This document shows, piece by piece, positions 43,162 through 51,325 of a DNA stretch of 64,000 nucleotides (positions within the stretch are counted from its first letter, which is position 1; each line of letters begins with the position of its first letter). A program made the translations under genes and the position numbers. The notes under the pieces are model-generated. The model saw only the letters and a program-made list of their open reading frames with translations, ran no database searches and had not been told where the DNA came from. The stretch is from positions 1-64,000 of IMG/VR virus record IMGVR_UViG_3300009703_002976. One strand, given 5' to 3'. Origin of the DNA: a virus.

Positions 43162-44014
43162 TTATTGGGAAACAGGTTATTTTAAAAAAAAGAATCTTAG
43201 ATTTGTATTTCCAGTAAATCAACCTGGACTGGGTGATAGATTTATCATGGCCTCAAATATTCTTTTTACTATGAAAGAAGTTGAACACGAATCTTGTATT
43301 GTTGATATTTTTCTTAAAAACACAAAGACGGTGCATAAAAGCCAGTATTTAAATCTTATAGATTTTTATGATATTATAGATTTTTTTCATTTTAAAAGAC
43401 CAGATGAAAGTGAATCATCAATAATTACAAATATAATAGATGAAGCTCCTCCTACATATAAAGAGATATTGGCTTCAAAACGAAAAAATATTACAGGTGA
43501 TGTTGCTTGTCATGATTTTAATTCTAGATATAATGAATATGTTATAAGTAATTATTTTCTTTATAACGAAGCACGATATTGGCCTATAAATTATGATAAA
43601 ACTGCAAAAAAGCAACTTATAACATTTATGTTTTATGTAGATGATTCAGTACCCGAACATAAATTTATCACAACAGAGGAAGAAAAAGAATTTAATAAGG
43701 TAAAAGATTATTATGGACATTATTTTCATCGACATGAATATTATTTTGTTCGTTTAGAAGATTTTAATTATAAAAGAAATATAGAATTATTATCTAAAAG
43801 TTTGTTTTTAATAGCATCAGAAGGAATGTGGACCCATTTATCTAGAGCAATGAAAGTTAATACCATAGCATATTCTAGGGATATTACTTTTATTGAGGAA
43901 TTTAATAAACAGGGACATTTTTGTTCTGGATTTTTTGAAAAATGTTTAATTGAATTAGAAAAAAAATGTATAGAATTAAAAAAGAAGAGCAACTTTATAA
44001 GTTTGAAGAGATAA
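43145..44014 (+). CDS. GT9-like glycosyltransferase fragment, tandem copy b
   Basis: A 289-residue paralogue of the previous gene, with a longer start (MNHRSSYWETGYFKKKNLRF), the same FPVNQPGLGDRFIMASN loop and SLFLIASEGMWTHLSRAMKV block, and an extra 30-residue loop in the middle. It overlaps the next radical SAM gene by 49 bases. Probable sugar transferase or sugar-binding domain, donor unknown. Confidence 0.5.
   Translation: MNHRSSYWETGYFKKKNLRFVFPVNQPGLGDRFIMASNILFTMKEVEHESCIVDIFLKNTKTVHKSQYLNLIDFYDIIDFFHFKRPDESESSIITNIIDEAPPTYKEILASKRKNITGDVACHDFNSRYNEYVISNYFLYNEARYWPINYDKTAKKQLITFMFYVDDSVPEHKFITTEEEKEFNKVKDYYGHYFHRHEYYFVRLEDFNYKRNIELLSKSLFLIASEGMWTHLSRAMKVNTIAYSRDITFIEEFNKQGHFCSGFFEKCLIELEKKCIELKKKSNFISLKR
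43193..43265 (+). repeat. Tandem-duplication repeat, copy b
   Basis: Second copy of the near-identical 73-base segment described at 42400-42472; direct orientation, in the same reading frame of the paralogous gene. Confidence 0.85.
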
Positions 44015-45033
44015 AACATATACATTTTGAACCTACGCAAAGATGTCAGGCGGCGTGTCCTATGTGTGATAGAACTAATAATCCACATATAAAAAATGCT
44101 GAACTTTCTATAGAACAATTTAAACAAATTGTAAATGCTAATTTAGCAAAACAATTAAATAGTTTTCTTATGTGTGGTAATCATGGAGATCCTATGATTG
44201 CAAAGGATACCCTTGAAATGTTTGACTGGTTACGCTATAATAATAATGAACTATATCTTCATATGACTACAAATGCTGGAGGACGATCTGATGATTGGTG
44301 GAAAAGACTTGCGGAAATTTTTGGTGATTATGGAAAAGTATCTTTTTCAGTAGATGGTTTAGAAGACACAAATCATTTATATCGAGTAAATGTAGATTGG
44401 AATCGTGTTGAAAATTCAATGGATGTTTTTACTCAAGCAGGAGGAAAAGGTTATTGGGTATTTTTAATATTTGAACATAATGAACATCAAGTAGAAGAAG
44501 CAGAACGAATGGCTAAATTATTTGGACTTGAATTTGTGAGAAAAAAGTCTGGAAGATGGGTGCAAAGTTATAAAAATAAGAAAATTGACAAAAAGATAAC
44601 CACTAAGGGGAATGAGATTAAGCCACCAGCTAATCCAGAGAATCAGAATAAGAGTGTTAACAGTTATGATAAATTGATTAAAAGTCATGGTTCCTTTCAA
44701 GAGTATTTAGATAAAACAAAAATAAAATGTAAGTCAATAGATACTAAAGAAATTTTTATTTCAGCAGAAGGTCTTGTGACTCCTTGTTGTTGGACTGCTG
44801 GAAAATTATATAAAGTATATGAAAAAATAGGACAAAATCAAATATGGTCTTATATAGATGATATTAAAAATATTAATGCTTTATATAAACCTTTAAATGA
44901 AATTATTGAAGGAGATTTTTTTAAAAAGATTAAACAATCTTGGAATTTGCCTTCTTGTTCACAAGGAAAATCAAAAGTTTGTGCAGAGAAGTGTGGTACT
45001 GATTTTAACGCATTTGCAGATCAATGGAAATAA
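43966..45033 (+). CDS. Radical SAM/SPASM protein
   Basis: A 355-residue protein: TQRCQAACPMCDRTNNPH (CxxxCxxC), LMCGNHGDPMIAKD (GGEP-like), TTNAGGRSDDWW and FSVDGLEDTNHLYRVN in the core, and a SPASM-like end with IKCKSIDTKEIFISAEGLVT, PCCWTAGKL, and SCSQGKSKVCAEKCGTD. A basic Lys/Asn-rich linker of about 50 residues (KNKKIDKKITTKGNEIK) separates the two. Closest in core motifs to the split genes at 3197 and 3883. Last radical SAM gene in the window. Confidence 0.9.
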   Translation: MYRIKKEEQLYKFEEIKHIHFEPTQRCQAACPMCDRTNNPHIKNAELSIEQFKQIVNANLAKQLNSFLMCGNHGDPMIAKDTLEMFDWLRYNNNELYLHMTTNAGGRSDDWWKRLAEIFGDYGKVSFSVDGLEDTNHLYRVNVDWNRVENSMDVFTQAGGKGYWVFLIFEHNEHQVEEAERMAKLFGLEFVRKKSGRWVQSYKNKKIDKKITTKGNEIKPPANPENQNKSVNSYDKLIKSHGSFQEYLDKTKIKCKSIDTKEIFISAEGLVTPCCWTAGKLYKVYEKIGQNQIWSYIDDIKNINALYKPLNEIIEGDFFKKIKQSWNLPSCSQGKSKVCAEKCGTDFNAFADQWK

Positions 45034-45746
45034 AAATTAATTGTCTTAAATGGGGAACAAAATATGATTCTTCATATGTTAATAGAACATATGGTGGGTT
45101 ATTAAAACATTGTAATGAATCATTTCATTTCGTTTGTTATACTGATAATCCTAAGGGAATATCTTCTAAAATTGAAACAAAAGATATTGAAGAACTTAGA
45201 CCATATAATACAAATATGATGTTTACATATGAAAAATTAATGCTGATAGACAAAGACGAATATGATAAGAATCTCTGGATAGATTTAGATGTATTAGTAC
45301 ATGAAAATGTAACTGAATTAATAACAAGAAAGCATAATAATATTACATTTATATGGAATTATTGGAATGATTATGAAAAAATAAGTTTATTTAATTTTGG
45401 TAGGGGAGTTTCTTGTCATGTAAATTCTTCATTTGTTGCATGGGATAAGGGAACAGCTTCTTGGCTTTTAAAATATACTAAAGAAAATTGGAAAAAAATA
45501 GAATGGACATATAAAAGTCTTGATAAGTATTTGTTTTATCAACATTACAGAAATAATAAAATTAATTTATGGGAAGATGGATTTTTTTCAAATTATAATA
45601 AAGAAAATTATAAATTAAAAAATAAAGTAACATTATTTAATACATCACATCTTTATAACAATAAAAATATGAAAGAAATTAAACATTACGAATTAGATGA
45701 ATCACCAGTACAGGAATTATGGAAAAGTTATTCTCTTGGGTTGTAA
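45024..45746 (+). CDS. GT-A glycosyltransferase-like protein
   Basis: A 240-residue protein beginning MEIKINCLKWGTKYDSSYVN. LWIDLDVLVHENV is a D-x-D metal motif in the usual strand, MFTYEKLMLIDKDE the acceptor helix before it, and CHVNSSFVAWDKGTASWLL a helix after it. LFNTSHLYNN may carry the C-terminal His. The pattern fits small GT8/GT-32-like phage glycosyltransferases. Donor and acceptor unknown. Confidence 0.65.
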   Translation: MEIKINCLKWGTKYDSSYVNRTYGGLLKHCNESFHFVCYTDNPKGISSKIETKDIEELRPYNTNMMFTYEKLMLIDKDEYDKNLWIDLDVLVHENVTELITRKHNNITFIWNYWNDYEKISLFNFGRGVSCHVNSSFVAWDKGTASWLLKYTKENWKKIEWTYKSLDKYLFYQHYRNNKINLWEDGFFSNYNKENYKLKNKVTLFNTSHLYNNKNMKEIKHYELDESPVQELWKSYSLGL

Positions 45747-46138
45747 ATCATGAAAAAATTTCTGTATTATGTTGTCCAAGTTTTAAATTTATTAAAACAT
45801 TAAAAGGACTGGATATGGAGATTGATAATATAAATTATGATATTAATTTTAGAGATATGCCAAATGTGATTTGTAAAGATTTTGTATTTGATAATGTTAA
45901 ATTATATAATTGTGTATTGCATTATAATTGTGAGAAAACATATCCTGTGGGACGAATGCATGAAGGAATTTTTATATTAAGGGGTGATGATAAAGAACAT
46001 AATGGTGATTGTAATCCTATTCATTCGATTGATAAATTAATAGATGATAATGAATTGACAGAAGTTTTTGATTCATTTGAAATACAAAGTAAAAATAAAA
46101 AATACAAACATTATTGTGTATATGGAACAAATCTATAA
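45719..46138 (+). CDS. Short protein related to the following methyltransferase-like gene
   Basis: A 139-residue protein. Its C-terminal half (CKDFVFDNVKLYNCVLHYNC, EKTYPV, CNPIHSIDKLIDDNELTEVF) aligns by eye with FKDFFERKEM, LIINTSSEHM and INCVKEVDELIEKNQIKNVL in the next gene. The N-terminal half (VLCCPSFKFIKTLKGLDMEI) is too short for a complete SAM-binding Rossmann motif. It is either a truncated paralogue or a regulatory subunit; the former looks likelier. Confidence 0.45.
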   Translation: MEKLFSWVVNHEKISVLCCPSFKFIKTLKGLDMEIDNINYDINFRDMPNVICKDFVFDNVKLYNCVLHYNCEKTYPVGRMHEGIFILRGDDKEHNGDCNPIHSIDKLIDDNELTEVFDSFEIQSKNKKYKHYCVYGTNL

Positions 46139-46892
46139 TTGGAGAAAAAATAAAAACGATATAAGTTTGCACAATATTGAAATAGGTTCTTATAATGAAA
46201 AGATTGGAGAACTTAAAGAAGAAATAGGTTCTATTAGAGAGACTATTGGAGAACATAGAGAACAAATTTCTATATGTGAAAATGATAATAGAGAAACACC
46301 ATATTATTGGGTCAATCAATGGGTTAATAATAATTTGCCTTCATATTCTAATAGTTTTGAAGACTCTGTATCTCAAGGACAATATGAATCTAAATTATGG
46401 TTAAATGAAAAATTAGAAAAATTTATTTCTATGCCAGAACTTCATATTGATATTATCGGTTCTTGGTTTGGATTTCCTTTAATAGAAATGTTAGCAAATG
46501 CGTTTGATATAAAACAAATAGATTTATATGATATTGATGAGGATTGTCATAAAGTAACTGCTCAATATATAAATCATTTTGATTGTGATTTTAAAATAGT
46601 GCAATTTAAAGATTTTTTTGAACGTAAAGAAATGAGAAGAAGACATTTAATTATTAATACATCATCTGAACATATGTCTGATATAGTTCTTATGAAAGAA
46701 TATTATAAAGATTATCCAGTAAAACCTATTTTAGCAATACAATCAAATAATTATTTTGATGTTGAAGATCATATAAATTGTGTAAAAGAGGTTGATGAAT
46801 TAATAGAAAAAAATCAAATTAAAAATGTTTTGTATAAAGGAAAACGTTCTTTGCCATTATATGATAGATTTATGGTGATAGGTAAATGGTAG
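46122..46892 (+). CDS. Methyltransferase-like protein with N-terminal coiled-coil repeat
   Basis: Start at ATG 46122 (MEQIYNWRKNKNDISLHN), inside the previous stop region. Residues 20-55 contain seven-residue repeats (EKIGELKEEIGSIRETIGEH), likely a short coiled coil. The following Rossmann-like part has HIDIIGSWFGFPLIEMLAN and IKQIDLYDIDEDCHKVTAQY, resembling a SAM-methyltransferase motif I with altered Gly positions (D-I-I-G-S-W-F-G) and a motif II Asp. INTSSEHMSDI and DHINCVKEVDELI complete it. Probably a methyltransferase of the phage glycan pathway. Confidence 0.58.
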   Translation: MEQIYNWRKNKNDISLHNIEIGSYNEKIGELKEEIGSIRETIGEHREQISICENDNRETPYYWVNQWVNNNLPSYSNSFEDSVSQGQYESKLWLNEKLEKFISMPELHIDIIGSWFGFPLIEMLANAFDIKQIDLYDIDEDCHKVTAQYINHFDCDFKIVQFKDFFERKEMRRRHLIINTSSEHMSDIVLMKEYYKDYPVKPILAIQSNNYFDVEDHINCVKEVDELIEKNQIKNVLYKGKRSLPLYDRFMVIGKW

Positions 46893-47455
46893 TTATTGTT
46901 CTTGTACGCACAGGAAGTAAATATGATGAATGGTATGAAAATAATATCATTTATATGATACGTAAATTTGGAGAAATGAAAAGATGTGAATATTATATTA
47001 TAAGAGAGGGAGAAGGTAGTGTATATGATAAACTTAAAATGTTTAAGGAATGTACTGATGATGTAAATTATTTATATTTTGACTTAGATATTATTATTAA
47101 GAAGCCCATAGACTATTTAATTAAAGATGATTTTACACTTGTTAATGCTTGGTGGAGGGCGCCATTTCATACTCCTTTGAATTCTTCAATAATGTCATGG
47201 AAAGGAAATTATTCTCATATTTATGACAAATTTTATGAAGATGAAGATTATAGCAGAGTAAAATATTGGAAAGGTATTGATGAATATATTTACAAAGAAA
47301 TGGAGTATAATACTTATGATGATAAAGTATGTTGGTCTTATCCCTGGAATAGACAAGAATTAGATTATTCTATTTGTTTGTTCAATCATGAATTTGCTCC
47401 TGCAATGAGAATAAAAGGATGGATGGAAAAATATGTGTTATTAGAAACTTCTTAA
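46886..47455 (+). CDS. GT-A glycosyltransferase-like protein
   Basis: A 189-residue protein with VVIVLVRTGSKYDEWYENNI at the start, YLYFDLDIIIKKPIDYL (D-x-D metal motif) and NAWWRAPFHTPLNSSIMSW after it. The same plan, with LVIDIDMLF and TAKSWWKDTW, is seen in the gene at 49796, so the two are distant paralogues. It lacks a longer C-terminal domain. Probable sugar transferase. Confidence 0.62.
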   Translation: MVVIVLVRTGSKYDEWYENNIIYMIRKFGEMKRCEYYIIREGEGSVYDKLKMFKECTDDVNYLYFDLDIIIKKPIDYLIKDDFTLVNAWWRAPFHTPLNSSIMSWKGNYSHIYDKFYEDEDYSRVKYWKGIDEYIYKEMEYNTYDDKVCWSYPWNRQELDYSICLFNHEFAPAMRIKGWMEKYVLLETS

Positions 47456-47952
47456 CAGAAGAAGAATGTTTTAATTTTATTATAACTTATAGAAAAAAAG
47501 TTCGGCGAGCCGGAGTTATAAATGAAGAATTTTCTGATTATCGAAGATCAAAAGTTTTTATTTGGCATAAAGATTCTTTTTTAGAAAACAAATTTAATTG
47601 TTCTAATATGATATTTCAATTTTCAGAATATTCTAAATTAAATTATTATCATTGGCATAATGATTTTAATACTACTCAATCGGAGCGTAAAAGAATAGAA
47701 ACATGTGTGGTGCCTTTAAATGAGGAATATCAAGGAGGTCTTTTTGAAATTAAAGATCAAGATCCAATTGAATTAAATGTAGGAGATTGTCTTAGATTTG
47801 ATTCAAAATTAGAACATAGAGTTAATCCTGTATTAAAAGGAAAAAGATATTCTTTAACTGCTTGGGTTATTGAACAAAAGTCAATAAAACATTATTTTGA
47901 AGATGAAATTTATAAACATCTTGTAATTGCAAACGATTTGGAATTAATATGA
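47419..47952 (+). CDS. 2OG-Fe(II) oxygenase, prolyl-4-hydroxylase type
   Basis: A 177-residue protein. KLNYYHWHNDFNTTQ gives H-x-D (HND), CVVPLNEEYQGGLFEIKDQD the Gly-Gly-x-phi element, LRFDSKLEHRVNPVLKGKRY the distal His with the Arg of the 2-oxoglutarate site, and SLTAWVIEQ the final strand. All iron ligands are present. This is the PKHD-type pattern frequent in marine phages. It sits between glycosyltransferase genes and may act on the same substrate. Confidence 0.8.
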   Translation: MDGKICVIRNFLTEEECFNFIITYRKKVRRAGVINEEFSDYRRSKVFIWHKDSFLENKFNCSNMIFQFSEYSKLNYYHWHNDFNTTQSERKRIETCVVPLNEEYQGGLFEIKDQDPIELNVGDCLRFDSKLEHRVNPVLKGKRYSLTAWVIEQKSIKHYFEDEIYKHLVIANDLELI

Positions 47953-49028
47953 CAGATAAAACATCCGATATAGTTTTGATACATGCTTATTTGTCTGATG
48001 AAGAAAGAAAATCAGTTTGTCATAAATTTATAAAACAATTTAAATCTTTTGGGTATGATGTTATAATCACAAGTCATTTGCCCCTTGATAAAGATACACA
48101 AGAATTGGTTGATTATGCAATTTATGATAAAGATAATATTTTGTTAAATGATCCTACACTTAAAGGATATTTGGTAAATTATGCTTATGCTCCTGATGAT
48201 GAAGGAAATCCTATACCCCTTTTTAATATTGCAAGTAGAGAATTTTTTAAAAATAATACAATACTTGCAGTTTTACGTTTATTGCTTGCTGGTGTTACGT
48301 ATGCAAAACTTCTTAATAAAAAAATAATACATTTATTTGATTATGATGGATTTTTGCCTACTGATGAAGAGTTAATAAAAAATAGCGATATTATATTGAA
48401 TCAAGGAAAACAAGCAGTATTTTATGAACGTGAGACAGAAAATTTAGATGCCGAACATTGGGGCGAAAGAAGAATTAGACATTGGCAAATTATGACATTA
48501 ATTATGTCTTGTAATGTAGATTTTTTATATCGAAGATTGAATATGTATTCTGATGATCATCTTAAAAAAATGATTACTTATAAAGGTATGCAAATGGGAG
48601 AAGAGTTATTAGGATATGTTCTTGGGGTGTCTTATTTAAATAAAGAAAAAGATACTTTTGAAGAAAACATTGAAATAAAAAATCTTGAAGAAAGTTCTCA
48701 AAGAATAGGTTTTGAAAAACAAAAAGTTTATACTGATGCTGAATTTCCTTGGATATGTCTTGCAAAAGATCCGGCACAAGATGGATATAGATTTTTTGCT
48801 ATGCCACCGAAAGGAACAATTCATGTGAAAGTTTTTTATAATCATAATTTATATTCTGCATTTACTTGTTCTGATTGGGGATATAGAACAGATTATTTTG
48901 CTTCAGAAGGACTTGAAAATATAACAATTCATGTGAATGATGAATTTTTTAGAGAATATGATTTTACTGATCCAAAAACAGAAGCACTTATTTTAATGAA
49001 TAGTATTTGGACTGATGCACCAAAATAA
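47949..49028 (+). CDS. Putative glycosyltransferase-like phage protein
   Basis: A 359-residue protein opening with IVLIHAYLSDEERKSVCHKF and FGYDVIITSHLPLDKDTQEL, a start that I associate with a phage glycosyltransferase-like family in which a sugar nucleotide domain is followed by a beta-rich end. IIHLFDYDGFLPTDEEL has a D-x-D-like group in the right strand. The last 120 residues (FPWICLAKDPAQDGYRFFAM, VFYNHNLYSAFTC) look beta-rich. Transferase function is tentative. Confidence 0.5.
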   Translation: MTDKTSDIVLIHAYLSDEERKSVCHKFIKQFKSFGYDVIITSHLPLDKDTQELVDYAIYDKDNILLNDPTLKGYLVNYAYAPDDEGNPIPLFNIASREFFKNNTILAVLRLLLAGVTYAKLLNKKIIHLFDYDGFLPTDEELIKNSDIILNQGKQAVFYERETENLDAEHWGERRIRHWQIMTLIMSCNVDFLYRRLNMYSDDHLKKMITYKGMQMGEELLGYVLGVSYLNKEKDTFEENIEIKNLEESSQRIGFEKQKVYTDAEFPWICLAKDPAQDGYRFFAMPPKGTIHVKVFYNHNLYSAFTCSDWGYRTDYFASEGLENITIHVNDEFFREYDFTDPKTEALILMNSIWTDAPK

Positions 49029-49803
49029 AATAACTATTATAATTCATACATGTGATGAATACAGTCATTTTTGGGATGGTTGGTATACCATGTTCGATCA
49101 TTTTGGATTTTTAGATTTAGGATGGCCCATACATTTTTGCAATGAAGAAGTAGATTTGCCTTTTAATGATCAGAGAATAACTCAGATTAAAACAGGTAAA
49201 AGTAAAAAGTATATGGGAGTTGAATGGAGAGAATGGTTACCTACTTTTGGGGGACCTAAACAAGTTGATGAAGGATGGAGTGATAGACTTATAGCATCTT
49301 TAAATTCAACTCAAACAAAGTATGTTTTATACATGCAAGAAGATCAATGGCCTTTTAAACAGATTAATGTAAATTTATTTAATAAATTATTAAATTTCGT
49401 ATCTATTCATGATATAAATGGATTAAGATTACATCGACTTATATCTTCTTATGATCTAAATGAATTTGAAGAAACAGACTATTATATAGACAATAAAAAA
49501 GTTTTAAGAGTCAAAAGGGATGCCGGTTTTTTATTATGTCATCAACCTACTATTTGGAATAAAGACTTTTTATTAGATGTGAGTATTCATGGAGAAGGGT
49601 TTAGAGATAATGAATATGCTGGAAGTGAAAGAGTTAGAGAAAAATATAAAGATCCAAAAATTTTTGTATATAATCATCATTGGTTTTTAGAAAAATCTGC
49701 TTCTTCTGCTGGTTTATGGATACCAGAAATTGAATGGGAATATAGAGAAGTTGCAAGAGAACGTGATGTTTATAAACATTTTAATATGATTAAAAATGAA
49801 TAA
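49015..49803 (+). CDS. Glycosyltransferase-like protein
   Basis: A 262-residue protein: KITIIIHTCDEYSHFWDGWY at the start, KYVLYMQEDQWPFKQINVNL as a probable E-x-D metal motif, GLRLHRLISSYDLNE, then LLCHQPTIWNKDFLLDV and FVYNHHWFLEKS. This is the arrangement of small GT-A transferases annotated as LPS-type in phage glycan cassettes. It has no membrane segment. It overlaps the neighbours by 8 to 14 bases. Confidence 0.6.
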   Translation: MHQNKITIIIHTCDEYSHFWDGWYTMFDHFGFLDLGWPIHFCNEEVDLPFNDQRITQIKTGKSKKYMGVEWREWLPTFGGPKQVDEGWSDRLIASLNSTQTKYVLYMQEDQWPFKQINVNLFNKLLNFVSIHDINGLRLHRLISSYDLNEFEETDYYIDNKKVLRVKRDAGFLLCHQPTIWNKDFLLDVSIHGEGFRDNEYAGSERVREKYKDPKIFVYNHHWFLEKSASSAGLWIPEIEWEYREVARERDVYKHFNMIKNE

Positions 49804-50521
49804 AACAAAAGTTTTTGCAGTTAGAATAGGCGACAAGTATGGACAAGATGTAGAAAATTACATTGAATCCAAAATTTCAAATGTAACTTGGATTCGTGAT
49901 GAATTACCAGATGTAAAATTACAATGGAATAAGTTACGAGTTATGAATATGGACATAGATGAACCTGTTCTTGTGATTGATATAGATATGCTTTTTATGA
50001 ATGATTATGTTAAAGCAATAGATTATCCAATTAAAAAAGGTGAATTTTTAACTGCAAAGTCTTGGTGGAAAGATACTTGGAATGAAAATTATTCTTTATG
50101 TGGGGGATTTCAAAAATATTATCCAAAAGATTGTAAATACATTTATGATGAATTTATGAGTGATATTGATTATTGGTCACAATATTATATTACACGTAAA
50201 ATAACAATTGGACCAGTTAATGGAGAGCAATATTTTGTAGAAGATCAAGTAAAGAATCGACTAAAATTAAAATATCTTCCAGAAACATGGATGTCTAGGA
50301 TGTGTAATAAAAATGATTTAGAAGAACTTGCTTTAATAAATTCTCAATATCCAGGAGAATATGTTTATTTAGATGGGTTTCATAATGATATCAAAATAAT
50401 ACATTTTAAAGATTATGAAATAGATTATTCTTTTTCTTCTGGATATAGTTCCGCATCTCTTTCTGCTTCAACATCAGGTGTTTCTTCTTCACCTTCACCC
50501 TCATTAAGAATTTCAGAATAA
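49796..50521 (+). CDS. GT-A glycosyltransferase-like protein with overprinted Ser-rich tail
   Basis: A 241-residue protein: KVFAVRIGDKYGQDVENYI, PVLVIDIDMLFMNDYVKAI (D-x-D), AKSWWKDTWNENYSLCGGF and EQYFVEDQVKNRLKLKYLPE are typical of the DxD type transferases. The final 30 residues (SFSSGYSSASLSASTSGVSS and beyond) are low-complexity Ser-rich and are encoded by the strand opposite to the Glu-rich end of the minus-strand gene that overlaps it by 97 bases. That tail is therefore probably a reading-through of antisense sequence, not part of the fold. Confidence 0.65.
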   Translation: MNKTKVFAVRIGDKYGQDVENYIESKISNVTWIRDELPDVKLQWNKLRVMNMDIDEPVLVIDIDMLFMNDYVKAIDYPIKKGEFLTAKSWWKDTWNENYSLCGGFQKYYPKDCKYIYDEFMSDIDYWSQYYITRKITIGPVNGEQYFVEDQVKNRLKLKYLPETWMSRMCNKNDLEELALINSQYPGEYVYLDGFHNDIKIIHFKDYEIDYSFSSGYSSASLSASTSGVSSSPSPSLRISE

Positions 50522-51312
50522 GCCGCAAATAATGAAACTAAATCTTCAGCTTTTCTAATTCTGGATCTGGCATCTTTATTTTCACTATTTTGTACATTTT
50601 CTTTTTCGAAAAGTTGTAATTTCCATTTAAAAATTTGTTCGGAACTTCCACCAAGTAATACTTCTATATTTGTAGGAATTTTTTCTGCTGTATCTTCCGG
50701 TACATCACCATTAACTATCAAATAATACCAATACATTGCTTCAATAATTGAACTAGCTTTTCTGATATTTTGACGATACTCTTTATTTTCACATTCTTGT
50801 ACTGGAGGGGATTCAAATATTTCAAGTTTTGTTTGAAATAATTCTTCTGTTGAAGCATTTCTTATTGAGTCCCATGTAATAGGTCTTGTTTCATCAATAG
50901 TTTCTATTTTAATATTGCCATTTGCTCTATATTCTAGATACTCTTGAAAATCTTTTTCTCTTTGTAAATTATCATTATGCCATGCCTCAGTAAATTTTTC
51001 TATTTCTTCAAATGTCTTGAATTTGTGATCATCAGGCATAGAATCTATCAATGCTCGACATAATTCTGTTTCAACCATTGTTTCTAATTGTTGTACATCA
51101 ATCTCGGGATGAGGAACAGTCAAATCTTCACCTTCAGGAATTTCTCTCCAACGAACCCATAAGGGATTATCTACATCAGGTGTATTCAATGGATATTTGT
51201 AAAATATACCAGTAATTCTACATTGCTTCCAATATGATGTCCATGTTTCATAATCTGAAGCGTGATATGCTTCTGCAAGAGTAGTTCTTTTTTGGACACT
51301 TTGTTCAGCCAT
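50425..51312 (-). CDS. Probable virion-associated protein with internal repeat
   Basis: A 295-residue minus-strand protein following the S/T-rich gene by 13 bases and preceded by a good AAGGAGA ribosome-binding site. Residues about 145-285 contain two copies of a 44-residue unit: ASTEELFQTKLEIFESPPVQ and GSSEQIFKWKLQLFEKENVQ open the copies, followed by ENKEYRQNIRKAS and ENKDARSRIRKAE. The tail is very acidic (EGEGEEETPDVEAERDAELY). It may be a tail fibre or baseplate accessory, or an assembly factor for the gene before it; no family assigned. Confidence 0.65.
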   Translation of the reverse strand: MAEQSVQKRTTLAEAYHASDYETWTSYWKQCRITGIFYKYPLNTPDVDNPLWVRWREIPEGEDLTVPHPEIDVQQLETMVETELCRALIDSMPDDHKFKTFEEIEKFTEAWHNDNLQREKDFQEYLEYRANGNIKIETIDETRPITWDSIRNASTEELFQTKLEIFESPPVQECENKEYRQNIRKASSIIEAMYWYYLIVNGDVPEDTAEKIPTNIEVLLGGSSEQIFKWKLQLFEKENVQNSENKDARSRIRKAEDLVSLFAAYSEILNEGEGEEETPDVEAERDAELYPEEKE

Positions 51313-51325
51313 TATATTTTCTCCT

